Assembly: GCA_947623455.1 (NCBI GenBank)
Contig: OX392542.1
Coordinates: 11,167,625 to 11,231,624, forward strand
Reading direction: 5' to 3'
From: Mimachlamys varia
Lineage: Eukaryota > Mollusca > Bivalvia > Pectinida > Pectinidae
DNA length: 64,000 bases
Below, in pieces: positions 11,692 through 23,400 of the stretch; the stretch's first letter is position 1, and every line of letters begins with the position of its first letter. A program made the translations under genes and the position numbers. The notes under the pieces were generated by a model, which worked only from the letters and a program-made list of their open reading frames with translations, searched no databases and was not told the DNA's origin.

Positions 11692-12000
11692 TCAATATAG
11701 CATAATACGTGTAAAGTAATTATACAGATATATACGGGATGCTGTATACTGTAGCGTGTCGCGTCCGTGTGCCAGGCGGGGATCTCCATACTCGTTACAG
11801 TGTGTATAAATATCAATAGATGTCATTGGAGACAATCTAGGGTGTTGAACATCGCTCACAATATGCGTTTTGTTCTCGGGCGATAGATATTGGAATTGTG
11901 ATGCAACTTTTGAAAAATATTGTGGTATAGGCATAATAAAATATGATAGAGGGAAGAGGCCACCCAAAGGGATTTCGTTAAAAGTCCGATGATTTAGAGG
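11692..12000 (-). CDS. Candidate terminal exon, unrecognised product
   Basis: A minus-strand frame of 181 codons (11692-12237), the longest outside tandem arrays. Its first half lies inside the dispersed repeat that starts near 12070, so at most the last 95 or so codons could be genuine. That part has protein-like composition (for example LSPENKTHIVSDVQHPRLSP, then HCNEYGDPRLAHGRDTL) and ends in TGA at 11692. An AG preceded by a pyrimidine-rich tract (tatttttcaaaag, about 11902) could be the acceptor. I recognise no domain. Chance openness remains the simplest alternative. Confidence 0.22.
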   Translation of the reverse strand, partial: PLNHRTFNEIPLGGLFPLSYFIMPIPQYFSKVASQFQYLSPENKTHIVSDVQHPRLSPMTSIDIYTHCNEYGDPRLAHGRDTLQYTASRIYLYNYFTRIMLY

Positions 12001-12069
12001 TAGTGGTAAGACATATATTATTAAGCAGATTCTTTTGTTTGACAGAGACACAGCCAAGGGATGTAATAA

Positions 12070-13305
12070 TGTCCTGCAAGGTGAATGCATTTTTTTGAAT
12101 AATTGACCTTGACCCACTTTCAAGGTCACGGGGATTAAATGTGTTAAGAATATCCAAGAAACTTTCTCTATAAAAATAAAACTGTAAGGTCTGAGTTCTG
12201 ATATTTTGCCTGTGGTATGCTTGAATAAAGGCTCCAAGCTTGTTCAAATTAATGACCTTGACCTATTTTCAAGATCACAGAGGTCAAAACAGTTAAAATC
12301 TGAAGGCGACTTTGTCTCAATAACCAAAAGGCCCAGGGTATTGATATTAAGCCTGTAGTATGCTGGGATGAAGGATCTTCAAACAACTACTTCTCAATAG
12401 CCAAATTTCCCAGGGTACTTATATTTGTCTTGTAGCATGCTCAAAGGAAGGGCTTACTTTTTTATTTCAAATTAATTACCTTGAACTTCTTTGAAGGGGA
12501 GGGGTCAAATGTGTTGAAAATCTTCAAACAATTTTCTTTCAGTATTTACAGGGTACTGTTATTTTGCCTTTAACATACTTTGATGAATGACCTTGGCTTA
12601 CTTGCAAAGTCACGGGGTTATATGTGTTGAAAACTTCGAACAATTGCTTCTATATAACTAAAAGGCTGAGAGGCTACTAATGTGTTAAGATTTAAATGTT
12701 TCCACAATTTCAAGACCCACAGTTGACAATGAGGCCGAAGGGACTCTTGATATGTTTTCTTTTTGTTTGATTTTATTTGTGTATGTGTGAATGATGGTGG
12801 ATAAGGGTGGGAGTGGTAAGGGACAGAGTACTTGGACAAAAACGTACGCCTTGCGTCCAGTACATGGTGACTTCCAAACATACTTCGAACCCATGACCAA
12901 GTGAACTAAGACCTGTCATTTTAGGGCGGATTTGAGATTTGGTGTGACAGCCTCGACATTGAAGGAGACCATTTTTTTATCTTCTCTATTCCCACTAGGT
13001 AAGTGAAAACCTATCGTGATAACATTACAGAGTACTTACAATGGTTACTAAATTTTTGGTTGAAATCCAACATGTTTTCTTATTCTCCATTAAAAAAATC
13101 CCCCACTCTTTAACCAGACGTCATAGAAATGTTCCTGTCATTCTTATTTAACAGGGCTATTTTTATTTCATTTGATTTTTAAACTAGGAAGAAGTTTATG
13201 ATAACAATTACTGTGGATTACATATATAAAGTTGGTGGAACCATTTTAACTTATTCTAACAGTTGTAGTAGGTGAGACACGCAGGCCCAGTGGGCCTGTT
13301 GTTAC
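12070..13305 (+). repeat. 'tgaccttgac' dispersed repeat, long copy
   Basis: Contains four diverged internal units, each with 'tgaccttgac', then 'tttcaaggtcac', a 'gtcaaatgtgtt' block, 'cttcaaacaa' and 'cccagggtac', at about 150-bp intervals (12103, 12251, 12477, 12589). It ends with 'gtgagacacgcaggcccagt' and 'gggcctgttgtt' at 13272-13303. The same terminus occurs at 23507-23545 and 51985-52015. I recall this structure from bivalve repeat landscapes. No coding potential or terminal repeats are seen, so its class is not assigned. Confidence 0.7.
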
Positions 13306-13536
13306 ATTCTAGTGGGCAGACGGCCTTTAATGTCAGATGTGGTCGACTTTATGACGTCATTAAATGACGACAAACACGTGCCTTTAATAGCTTCTGAAGA
13401 GATTACAACCAAATATCGGTAGATACGTACAACCCAATATAGCTTAAACCCTTCCGTACTCTTAGCATTTTGTTTTTTTAGACCCTATATACATTTGCAG
13501 ACATGCTGAAAGTGTCAAATTTGATGTAATTGGTCT
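13306..13536. other. Unannotated DNA
   Basis: No feature beyond a single palindromic CRE-like TGACGTCA at about 13352. Confidence 0.3.
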
Positions 13537-13728
13537 TCAAAAATCGAAATATATCACATATTGACCCGCCGAGCAGACATCGGTGGCGGGTACTGTGGAA
13601 AATTGAGAGAAATGTAGAGCGGAGTTCGTTGGTGGAGCCAGAGGAGATAGGATCTCTGCTGGTACATCATGGTGGATTTGATTAGAACCAGGTATAGTGA
13701 TTACTGAAGACAAATGTCTTTTCGCCAT
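13537..13728 (-). CDS. Candidate short exon, Pro/Ser-rich, unrecognised
   Basis: Minus-strand frame of 63 codons starting at an ATG in good context (GCCATGG). The peptide is serine-, proline- and alanine-rich (for example DVPAEILSPLAPPTNSALHF), as in disordered regions. GC content is higher than the flanks. No clear donor site or domain is visible. Weak evidence, reported for completeness. Confidence 0.18.
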   Translation of the reverse strand: MAKRHLSSVITIPGSNQIHHDVPAEILSPLAPPTNSALHFSQFSTVPATDVCSAGQYVIYFDF

Positions 13729-14172
13729 GGCACCATCGATTGTAAAGAATTAAATTCTTCCGCTTGAGGGAGAAATATGAATATATACGGAAATTCGTGT
13801 CAAATAAATTCCCAGAAACGAGCAGACATTGTCTCAGTTAAACGCCTGCAGCTCTGATGTACGATCGATGTGGAAAATTGTTACCAGGAAAACAGACGAC
13901 GGTGTTCGCGAACGTCCTGATAGAATTTGTCGTAGGAAGGGAGATAACTCTAGCAGGTCTAGAAACAATCGACTTGTTCACCTGTTCAGGCCATAAGAAT
14001 ACTAATATAATGACATGATTTGTAATATTATTCTAAAGCGCTTTACGACATATGCGTAATGACGTTGAAAATGTATCTACAGAAAGCACCATTATTCAGT
14101 TATTATGAAGGCAATTATATTTCAATATGCATACATGTATAAATAAGTCTTCATGACGTCTGAGCTGAGATC

Positions 14173-14428
14173 CTAACTGCAGAAGTAAAGGGTTTTTAAA
14201 TCCTTCTTATATTTGGTCTCGGTCATTGACTTTTTATTAGCACTCTTAACTTTAGCAGATGGTAACATATTCTTTAATTTGGTCAAAACTCCCCCAAAGC
14301 ACTGGTTTCCATGGGTCGTAGTACGAGATTTTGGGACACACAACCATGATTCTGTCGATACAGGATAATAATCTACTGTCAATATATCCTCCCATTTAGT
14401 GCCTTTTATATCCACACCAAAGTTTAAA
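14173..14428 (-). CDS. Candidate terminal exon, unrecognised product
   Basis: On the minus strand a good acceptor (pyrimidine-rich tract, then ggtattag) ends at 14429. The following 256 bases hold one leading base plus 84 codons and a TAG stop. The peptide is well mixed: LNFGVDIKGTKWEDILTVDY early, then a CVPKSRTTTHGNQCFGG segment and a lysine-rich tail (KVKSANKKSMTETKYKKDLK). I do not recognise the family. Acceptor plus composition favour a real last exon. Absence of any identifiable upstream exon is the main weakness. Confidence 0.3.
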
Positions 14429-14459
14429 CTAATACCAGTAAACAAAATTGTTCACAAAT

Positions 14460-15745
14460 AAATATAACAACATCTGGGCCTTATACGCCAATGGTTACGA
14501 AGAGGATCTGTGAGGTAATTATAACAAGACTTGACTAATTCGAACAAATTGTTCCTGATCGGTACAACGAGGCGGATTGACTTGACATTTTAGGTTTGGT
14601 TGAATTTGATTAAACACCCCATAAACACTTAAAGTGATTAAAAGTCTTAGGATAGGGCATTGAACCTCACAATTAGTTCGTTTGTAGTATAACGTAGGCT
14701 TTTTAAAAGTGTTTGTCGTGCAATCTTGAACTACTTAATTGGAGTTGATTTCAAAGATCGGAGGTGTTGTAAATTAAACGTATATATATATCTAGGTTGG
14801 TTGTAGTTGGTTATAATTATATTAGTTTGATTGTAAGATATTTTGATATCAGACTTGATTTGTAAATTTAATATTATATACATACAATGCAATGTAATAT
14901 AAGGTTGTGATTATAATGAATTCGTTCTGATATTTCCAGTCTGTACCGGTTTACAATGTATACCGTTGTAGATATAAACTTGCTTGTCGTACTCCTTCAA
15001 GTTTTTATATATTTTACTTGTTTATTTGACATTTAATCTCCGTTCAGGTGGCTGAGTGGCTGGGACAAAAGGGGGAAATGCTGCTTTTCCGCATTTGATA
15101 ATTGATGTTTTTTCCACGGCGCGAATAAAGGTGTTTTCAAAGCAAGTAGATAAGAAGGGACGGATTGATTATTCAGCTTGTATTAAGTCTTTTCCTATAA
15201 ATACAATTGATATATTTTACAACAATTATGAAACAAGTTATACAACTTATATTAATCACTTTTGTTGGCCCGGATGTTGACGCGCGAGAAGTCTTTTCCT
15301 TAAGATCTATACTCATTTAATGTTTCATTCAAGTTTTAAATGCGACAGAAGTATATACTTACTTATAGCGTACATGTACTTTGTCACACTAACTTTGTAA
15401 TGGAGAAAGATTTTCGAGTAAATAGGCATGATCTTTTGGAATTCCCCTCTGAAATTCACAAGCATATTACATTTTAGGTATAGTATAAGATAAAATAAAA
15501 AAAATACAAAAATACTATTTTATAGGACACTGTTTCATCTCACTGCACTGTTTTACTTTAAGTACATTTCTTAGAACATTAACTTATGTGAACACGTGTG
15601 TACTTATAGAATTTCGAAAGGAATCATTGTAATTCTGGATATGGTTAAATTTAACATTGTGGAACCGATTGTTTTGGTAATACAAATGAAAAGGACCCAT
15701 GGAAAATAATTGTAGATTGATCACTGTATTTTCCAGCGTCATCCC
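14460..15745. other. Unannotated AT-rich DNA
   Basis: No supported gene. A TA-rich run (atatatatat) lies near 14782 and an A-rich stretch near 15495. Confidence 0.35.
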
Positions 15746-15749
15746 ATTA

Positions 15750-16138
15750 AAGGCCCAATATACGTAGCTTTCGACAAAACCTGAAGCGAAAATCAAGCCT
15801 AATAACTTATTATATTTATAGATTTAGTTAGGATTAAATTATATCAGCAATATTCAAGACGAATTCTTACGCGGTTACCGGTACAGCAGCAGTTGAAACA
15901 CGCTATTTGTAAACACGCGTCCCTTTCGAACTATCTTTTACCTTCAGCTTCTTGTTGAAGTGGGCCCCACCTGAATTTTTTTCAATCCTTTGGATTTTTT
16001 TGTCAAGAGTTTCTTGTTAGTTACCGCTCAGGTTTACTTTGTCTTAGGCTTATTTTTGCATGATTATCAACTGGATTTTTTATCAGAATTTTTCAGAATC
16101 ATTAAAAATTTCCTGCAGTTACATATATTGGGCCTCTA
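15750..16138. mobile_element. MITE-like element with about 19-bp inverted termini
   Basis: The left end reads AGGCCCAATATACGTAGCT (15751-15769). The right end, read on the minus strand, is AGGCCCAATATATGTAACT (16134-16116): 17 of 19 positions match. The outermost bases are flanked by TTA(A) and TAA, compatible with a short TA or TAA target duplication. The 390-bp interior has no open frame of note, as expected for a non-autonomous DNA element. Superfamily not assigned. Confidence 0.6.
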
Positions 16139-17012
16139 ACAGTTGATATTGATTCTAAATTAGGATGTTACGTTATCTATTGGTATTTAGGGTTAGATAC
16201 CAATATCTATACTACCGACCAGTTGGCTGTTTGTTACTTATCATAGGCTATATTGAAGATGTATATATTGTATAATAGGTATAGAACAGATATACCATTA
16301 TTAGGTCAGTTATGAATTAATAAAAAAAAAAAAAATGAAACAAAAACCAAAAGCAAAAAACAAAACAAAAAAACCCTGTGGTGCACCTGCTCCACGAGAC
16401 ATGATCATTAAATTTTAATAGAAGAAAGTAAAAGTTCCCGAATAGAGATTTTGTTGTCGAGCAGAAATACGATTTCGACCATTTTTCGAAACCTCACATG
16501 TTCAATTTGATCTCCGTTCGGCTATAACTACGACATGATAGACGATGATGACGCGATATTAAAATGACGCATTCTTAGTACCAGACATTATATGATATTA
16601 TGTATGGATTAATAGTACATTAAATAATGTCAATGACAATTTTGAAGGCATGAAGTATGCCTGTTATGAGTTATTACGAGAGTTGTGGAGATATCTGCCA
16701 CAGATACACATAAAATGTCCGCTAACGAGATCTCATCTACGCTCATTTAATGAAGTCGACGACGATAATTCTCGCGAATTGTCAAGATTTATTGTTCATT
16801 ATTGTTTGAGTTTTGACAGAAATCAACGTTTAATACATCATTAAATCGGAAGCAGAAAATGTTTAGTCCTAATTGTGTTGATAATGATCGTAATGGAATG
16901 AGATGCTGACAGTGGAGCATGTATGTAGCAGGCTAGTGATTTGCAGCTGATGCAAAAATACAGGACTGCGAACAGAACCCTGAACACTGACGAGCTTATT
17001 CTTCCAAGACGC
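16139..17012. other. Unannotated DNA with A-rich runs
   Basis: A 13-base A run and an A/C-rich stretch (16320-16375) are visible; otherwise nothing supported. Confidence 0.35.
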
Positions 17013-18400
17013 TTTACACAGGGATTTGTTACTGCAATATTTACACAGGGACTTTGGTATTAGTTACCGCAATATTTACACAGGGACCTTGGGATTTGTT
17101 ATAGCTATATTTATACAGGGACCTTGGAATTTGTTACCGCGATATTTGAACAGGGACCTTGGTATTTGTTATAGCTATATTTACACAGGGATCTTGGGAT
17201 TTCTTAGCACGATATTTACATAGGTACTTTGGGATTTGTTAGAGCGATATTTGCACAGGGACCTTGGCATTTTTAGAGCGACATTTACCCAGGGGCCTTG
17301 GGATTTGTTACAGTTATATTTACACAGGGGGCTTGGGATTTGTTAGCGCGATATTTGCACAGGGACCTTGGGATTTGTTAGCGCGATATTTGCACAGGGA
17401 CCTTGGTATTTGTAATAGCTATATTTACACAGGGACTTTGGGATTTGTTAGCGCTATATTTACACAGGGACCTTGGGATTTGTTAGCGCGATATTTGCAC
17501 AGGGACCTTGGTATTTGTAATAGCTATATTTACACAGGGACCTTGGGATTCGTTATAGCTATATTTACACCGAGACCTTGGGATTTGTTAGCGCGAAATT
17601 TGCACATGGACCTTGGGATTTGTTAGCGTTATATTTGCACAGGGACCTTGGGATTTGTTATAGCTATATTTGCACATGGACATTGGGATTTGTTAGCGTT
17701 ATATTTGCACAAGGACCTTGGGATTTGTTATAGCTATATTTGCACATGGACCTTGGGATTTGTGAGCGTTATATTTGCACAGGGACCTTGGGATTTGTTA
17801 GCGTTATATTTGCACAGGGACCTTGGGATTTGTTAAAGCTTTATTTGCACATGGACCTTGGGATTTGTTAGCGTTATATTTGCAGAGATACCTTGGGATT
17901 TGTTATAGCAATATTTGCACATGGACCTTGGGATTTGTTAGCGTTATATTTGCACAGGGACCTTGGGATTTGTTATAGCTATATTTACACAGGGACCTTG
18001 GGATTCGTTATATCTATATTTACACCGAGACCCTGGGATTTGTTATAGCTATATTTACACAGAGACCTTGGGATTTGTTAGCGCTATATTTACACAGGGA
18101 CCTTGGGATTTGTTAGCGCTGTATTTACACAGGGACCTTGGGATTTGTTAGCGCGATATTTACACAGGAACCTTGGGATTTGTTAGCGCTGTATTTACAC
18201 AGGGATCTTGGGATTTGTTAGCGCGATATTTACACAGGGACCTTGGGATTTGCTATAGCTATATTTACACAGGGACCTTGGGATTCGTTATTGCTATATT
18301 TACACCGAGACCTTGGGATTTGTTAGCGCTATATTTACACAGGTACCTTGGGATTTGTTAGAACGATATTTGCACAGGGACCTTGGGTTTTGTTATTGGG
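17013..18400 (+). repeat. 35-bp minisatellite, about 39 copies
   Basis: Units read 'tttacacagggaccttggga', then 'tttgtta', then an 8-base variable end: gcgcgata, tagctata, gcgttata or gcgctata. End types recur in patterned order, and near-identical multi-unit blocks reappear at offsets that are multiples of 35 (for example 210 bp), which suggests higher-order duplication. Several plus-strand frames of 62-120 codons (AIFTQGPWDLLARYLH-type) run through it because three units equal 35 codons; they are not genes. Confidence 0.95.
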
Positions 18401-19465
18401 GTACCAGGAGTACTTTTAAACGTTTTAGGGGTTATGATTGAATTTCACTTTAAAAGCCTCCCCCCCCCCCAAAAAAAAACAAAAAAACAAAGCGAAGCTT
18501 CGTTGGAAAGATGGATACTATTTCCTATTCATTGGGTTAATGTGCCCATGTTCGTCACGTCGAGTCCCAAATCAATGTTATAAACTTCATTCTTTGACAT
18601 CATTTCGTCAAACTTACTGTTACACAAAAGTCAAGTATATACATATATATGCATGCGTTTAACTCGGACATCATTGCAATAGAAAATCAAATGTGACGGA
18701 GGGGGCGTTCCTGTCTTATACGTTTTCTAGTTTGATCTCAATATCATATAACGAGGAAAACATGTCATAGGCCTATACAAAGTTTGTTTCTAGGATACGA
18801 CAGCAACGGGACTGTTACGTCATTATACTCCCCAACATGTCACGCTGTCTTAGGCTGATCACATTGTAATGTAGAGATGTACGGAAAAACACCGAGAGGT
18901 TAAGAAATTCGATATGACCGCGTGTTTAGTTTTCACCGCGACGATCAAATAGACGCCTTGTTTATGAAGATGCTCAGCATGTTTATGTGTTTTAATAGTG
19001 CAGACGTGTTATTGAAAACAGCACCGTTCATCGCAATTTTTAATGGATTTATCTGTCAATCATCTGTGTCAGGACGTAACGGGCAGATAATCCAACTATA
19101 TGTTACTTAGGTTTCCAACCTTAGCGTACTCTAGTTTTCTACCGTAATCCGATATACAGGACTGTTTAAAGCCGGATAATTAGAATTATGGGGAATGACC
19201 GGAAACTGACTGCTATTTCGAATTCTCGTGTAAATAATTGAAAATTTCTTTACACATTTAACGGCAACATAAAGCTGCCCCTCGACAGAGGGTCCCCTGA
19301 TCACTCAACCCGTGTTTATAGCAAGCACATGTACTGTTACCTGCTAATAACTACAATAACCGAGGAAACGGGCATCTGGGGGAGACGGGGCCCACGTGTC
19401 ATCTGATGGCAGTGACAGGGCGCTTACTTAATTAGTATTCCGTCATGCAGGTACGTGTAGGTGAC
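18401..19465. other. Unannotated DNA
   Basis: A C10A10 junction lies at 18461-18480. No gene supported. Confidence 0.35.
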
Positions 19466-20080
19466 ACGGGGAACATACACGTAATATAGCAGGAGACTAC
19501 AGAACAGCCTACAACATACACGTACTATAGCAGGAGACTACAGAACAGCCTACAACATACACGTACTATAGCAGGAGACTACAGAACAGCCTACAACATA
19601 CACGTACTATAGCAGGAGACTACAGAACAGCCTACAACATACACGTAATATAGCAGGAGACTACAGAACAGCCTACAACATACACGTACTATAGCAGGAG
19701 ACTACAGAACAGCCTACAACATACACGTACTATAGCAGGAGACTACAGAACAGCCTACAACATACACGTAATATAGCAGGAGACTACAGAACAGCCTACA
19801 ACATACACGTACTATAGCAGGAGACTACAGAACAGCCTACAACATACACGTAATATAGCAGGAGACTACAGAACAGCCTACAACATACACGTACTATAGC
19901 TGGAGACTACAGAACAGCCTACAACATACACGTACTATAGCAGGAGACTACAGAACAGCCTACAACATACACGTACTATAGCAGGAGACTACAGAACAGC
20001 CCACAACATACACGTACTATAGCAGGAGACTACAGAACAGCCTACAACATACACGTACTATAGCAGGAGACTACAAAACA
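19465..20080 (+). repeat. 41-bp minisatellite, 15 near-identical copies
   Basis: Fifteen units contain 'cacgtactatagcaggagac', then 'tacagaacagcctacaacata'. Almost the only variation is one C/A site (gtactat versus gtaatat) and single changes near 19899 and 20001. The homogeneity points to recent expansion or ongoing gene conversion. Confidence 0.96.
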
Positions 20081-20590
20081 CGTCCTAGTTATACTTATAA
20101 AGAAAGCTGTCAACAGTCTGCAAAGAGAAAGGGAAATATTAAGGTTGACGTGACTGAATTGTAATAATTAAAACATAATCTTACATAATAATAATAATTA
20201 GCTCGTGTTTGAATCGATTTCTAATTAAAATACATTTTCTGAAGGCAAATCAAGGTCTCAGTAGTGTCAATTAATCGGAAAGTACCTTAAAACGGCATTT
20301 TCCGCTAAATTTGGTGCTTGTCTGCTCAATGTCGCCGCCGCCATTCGAATTATTATAGGAATCTCAACATGGTACAACATGAAACATTTTCTATATATTT
20401 TTCAACCTTAACAGTTTAGACTATCCAACAATAACATATTGTTTTAATATCAAGATTTATTACTTAGCACATAAGTACCATAGTTGTATTTTTATCATCG
20501 TTTTCTATATTAAAAAAAAACCCATTTCTTATGTTTTCTTGCGAATCGGCACGGAACCGGGATCAAGATAGTGGTCACATGATTCGAAAA
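20081..20590. other. Unannotated DNA
   Basis: AT-rich. A short minus-strand frame begins at an ATGGCGGCGGCG at 20344 and stops after 25 codons at 20267. It lacks other support. Confidence 0.3.
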
Positions 20591-20650
20591 AAAATCACGT
20601 GCTTGCTCGTATAAAAATAGAACCGGAAGCGCAAATGTCAGGTAGCCGCG
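20590..20650 (+). promoter_or_regulatory. Possible core promoter (E-box, TATA-like, ETS-like)
   Basis: Within 45 bases lie the E-box CACGTG (20598), a TATA-like 'gtataaaaata' (20610-20620) and an ETS-type 'accggaagc' (20623-20631), in plus-strand order. The combination resembles a core promoter. No downstream coding exon is recognised, so this is an inference from motifs only. Confidence 0.25.
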
Positions 20651-21109
20651 GTAAACAAATATTGGATGACGAAAACAGAGTCGCAAGACTATTCAAGAAA
20701 GAAGCTGAAAGAGACTATTGAAAGATAGGAACAGATGCATCTGATAAAAAAAAAAGAAAAGAAAAGAAATACGACACCATCAAAGAAGACGAAGAGCATG
20801 GTTTGACGGACGAAGTGTGGTTGAGTTGACAGTGCTTTCGGAAAACAAAAACGTACAGCTGATACGTATACGTTCTTCATTCACGTACACTGTAAGATTA
20901 TGTTCGGTAAAGCTTGTATAATGAATAATAATAATTAATAATACACTGTAATAATTAAAACGGTAATTCCTTGTAAAGTATGCATTTGGCGATGTTAAAA
21001 GAGACATAGCATGTATATACAATGTACATATTTGTAAAGACGTTTTCGTTAGGGTTTTTTTTACACATGCGGTTTTGTATGTTCTTATTCGCGCGTTTGG
21101 TAGGTATGT

Positions 21110-21440
21110 TACACACGTGTTCGTTATCCACACGTTTGGTAAGGTTTGTTTAACACATGTTCGTTATTCACGCGTTTGGTAAGTTTATTAAAAACGTGTG
21201 TTCGTTATTCACGCGTTTGGGAAATTTGTTAAACACGTGTTTGTTATACACGCGTTTGGTAGGTTTGTTAAACATGTGTTCATTATACATGCGTTTGGTC
21301 AGGTTTGTTATATACGTGTTCGTTATCCACTTGTTTGGTAAGGTTTGTTAAATACGTGTTCGTTATCCAATTGGTTGGTAAAGTTAAACACGTGTTCGTT
21401 ATTCACGCGTTTGGTAAGGCTTGTTAAACACGACGTTATT
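21110..21440 (+). repeat. 40-bp minisatellite, about 8 copies
   Basis: Units such as 'ttcgttattcacgcgtttgg', then 'taaggtttgttaaacacgtg', repeat every 40 bp from about 21121, with a degraded first copy upstream (near 21085) and a degraded last copy near 21425. Divergence is moderate. Confidence 0.9.
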
Positions 21441-21775
21441 TACACGTTCGTTGGGTTTTAACTGTTCGTTCTGGTTCCGGACGCTATTATGACTGTATAC
21501 ACCATCTACAACTTTACGTTTAATTCTCAGCTGAAATCATAGTCAAATTAATAGGTAAACATTAATGCTACATGTGTGGATCCATCTATTTAATAAATTT
21601 AAATGTGTAGAAAAAAATGCAATATGACACGCAGTATCTGGAATTAAGCGACAGGTAAATACAGAGTAAGAGCTCTGCTAACAGAAATTAGATTCAAGTA
21701 CGGTTATCCGGAAATTATTGTTTGTTATTAACCAACCGTCACAATCAATACCTAACATATTACCGTGTAATTGTA
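21441..21775. other. Spacer between minisatellites
   Basis: No supported feature. Confidence 0.35.
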
Positions 21776-23400
21776 AGGTAGCGCTTCTCACAATGTCACT
21801 CCAGGGGACAGTGTAATGGGACTTCTCAAAATGTCACTCCAGGGGACAGTGTAATGGGACTTCTCAAAATGTCACTCCAGGGGACAGTGTAATGGGACTT
21901 CTCAAAATGTCACTCCAGGGGACAGTGTAATGGGACTTCTCAAAATGTCACTCCAGGGGACAGTGTAATGGGACTTCTCAAAATGTCACTCCAGGGGACA
22001 GTGCAATGGGACTTCTCAAAATGTCACTCCAGGGGAAGGTGTAATGGGACTTCTCAAAATGTCACTCCAGTGGAAAGTGTAATGGGACTTCTCACAATGT
22101 CACTCCAGGGGAAAGTGTTATGGGACTTCTCAAAATGTCACTCCAGGGGACAGTGTAATGGGACTTCTCAAAATGTCACTCCAGGGGACAGTGTAATGGG
22201 ACTTCTCAAAATGTCACTCCAGGGGACAATGTAATGGGACTTCTCAAAATGTCACTCCAGGGGACAGGTTTATGGGAAGGTAGCGCTTCTCTAGATGTCA
22301 CGTCAGGGGACAGTGTAATGGTAAGGTAGCGCTTCTCTAAATATCTCTCCATGGGACAGTGTAATGGGAAGGTAGCGCTTCTCTAAATGTCACTCCAGGG
22401 GACAGTGTAATGGTAAGGTAGCGCTTCTCTAACTATCACTCCAGGGGACAGTGTAATGGTAAGGAAGCGCTTCTCTAGATGTCACTCCATGGGACAGTGT
22501 AATGAGAAGGTAGCGCTTCTCTAAATGTCACTCCAGGGGACAGTGTAATGCGAAGGTAGCGCTTCTCTAAATGTCACTCCAGGGGATAGTGTAATGGGAA
22601 GGTAGCGCTTCTCTAGATACCACTCCATGGGACAGTATCATGGGTAGGTGGACTTCTCTAGATGTCACTCCAGGGGACAGTGTAATGGTAAGGTAGCGCT
22701 TCTCAAAATGTCACTCCAGGGGAAAGTGTAATGGAAAGGTAGCGCTTCTCTAGATGTCACTCCAGTGGACAGTGTAACAGGACTTCTCAAAATGTCACTC
22801 CAGGGGACAGTGTAATGCGAAGGTAGCGCTTCTCTAGATGTCACTCGAGGGGACGGTGTAATGGGTAGATGGACTTCTTTAGATATCACTCCATGGGACA
22901 GTATCATGGGTAGGTGGACTTCTCTAGATGTCACTCCAGGGGACAGTGTAATGGTAAGGTAGCGCTTCTCTAGATACCACTCCATGGGACAGTAGCATGG
23001 GTAGGTGGACTTCTCTAGATGTCACTCCAGGGGACAGTGTAATGGTAAAGTAGCGCTTCTCAAAATGTCACTCCAGGGGAAAGTGTAATGGAAAGGTAGC
23101 GCTTCTCTAGATGTCACTCCAGTGGACAGTGTAACGGGACTTCTCAAAATGTCACTCCAGGGGACAGTGTAATGCGAAGGTAGCGCTTCTCTAGATATCA
23201 CTCGAGGGGACGGTGTAATGGGTAGGTAGCGCTTCTCTAGATATCACTCCAGGGGACAGTATCATGGGTAGGTGGACTTCTCTAGATGTCACTCAAGGGG
23301 ACAGTGTATTTGGAAGAAAACACTATTTTTAGTATCTGTCCAGGGGAAAGTGTCATGGTAAGGCGGCATTTCTCTAAATATCACTTTACAGGACAGTGTG
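21776..23400 (+). repeat. 38/46-bp two-subfamily minisatellite, about 37 copies
   Basis: The left part (to about 22260) consists of 38-bp units: 'gtaatgggacttctcaaaat', then 'gtcactccaggggacagt'. The right part consists mostly of 46-bp units in which 'ggaaggtagcgcttctcta' replaces 'gggacttctcaa', mixed with a third type containing 'gggtaggtggacttctcta'. A block starting at 22621 is repeated almost exactly at 22978 (offset 357 bp), so multi-unit segments have been duplicated. The last copies (to about 23390) are degraded. Confidence 0.95.

Noticed and set aside
11978..12247. N-terminal half of the 181-codon minus frame as coding
   Set aside because: It lies within the 'tgaccttgac' dispersed repeat.
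17026..18361. Series of 62-120 codon frames in the 35-bp array
   Set aside because: Pure translations of the minisatellite; frames end wherever a variant introduces a stop.
17013..20080. CRISPR-like regularly spaced repeats
   Set aside because: The arrays are head-to-tail repeats without unique spacers, and the DNA is eukaryotic.
20267..20344. Minus-strand frame starting MAAATLSRQ
   Set aside because: Only 25 codons with no donor site; the GCC-rich start resembles a simple repeat.
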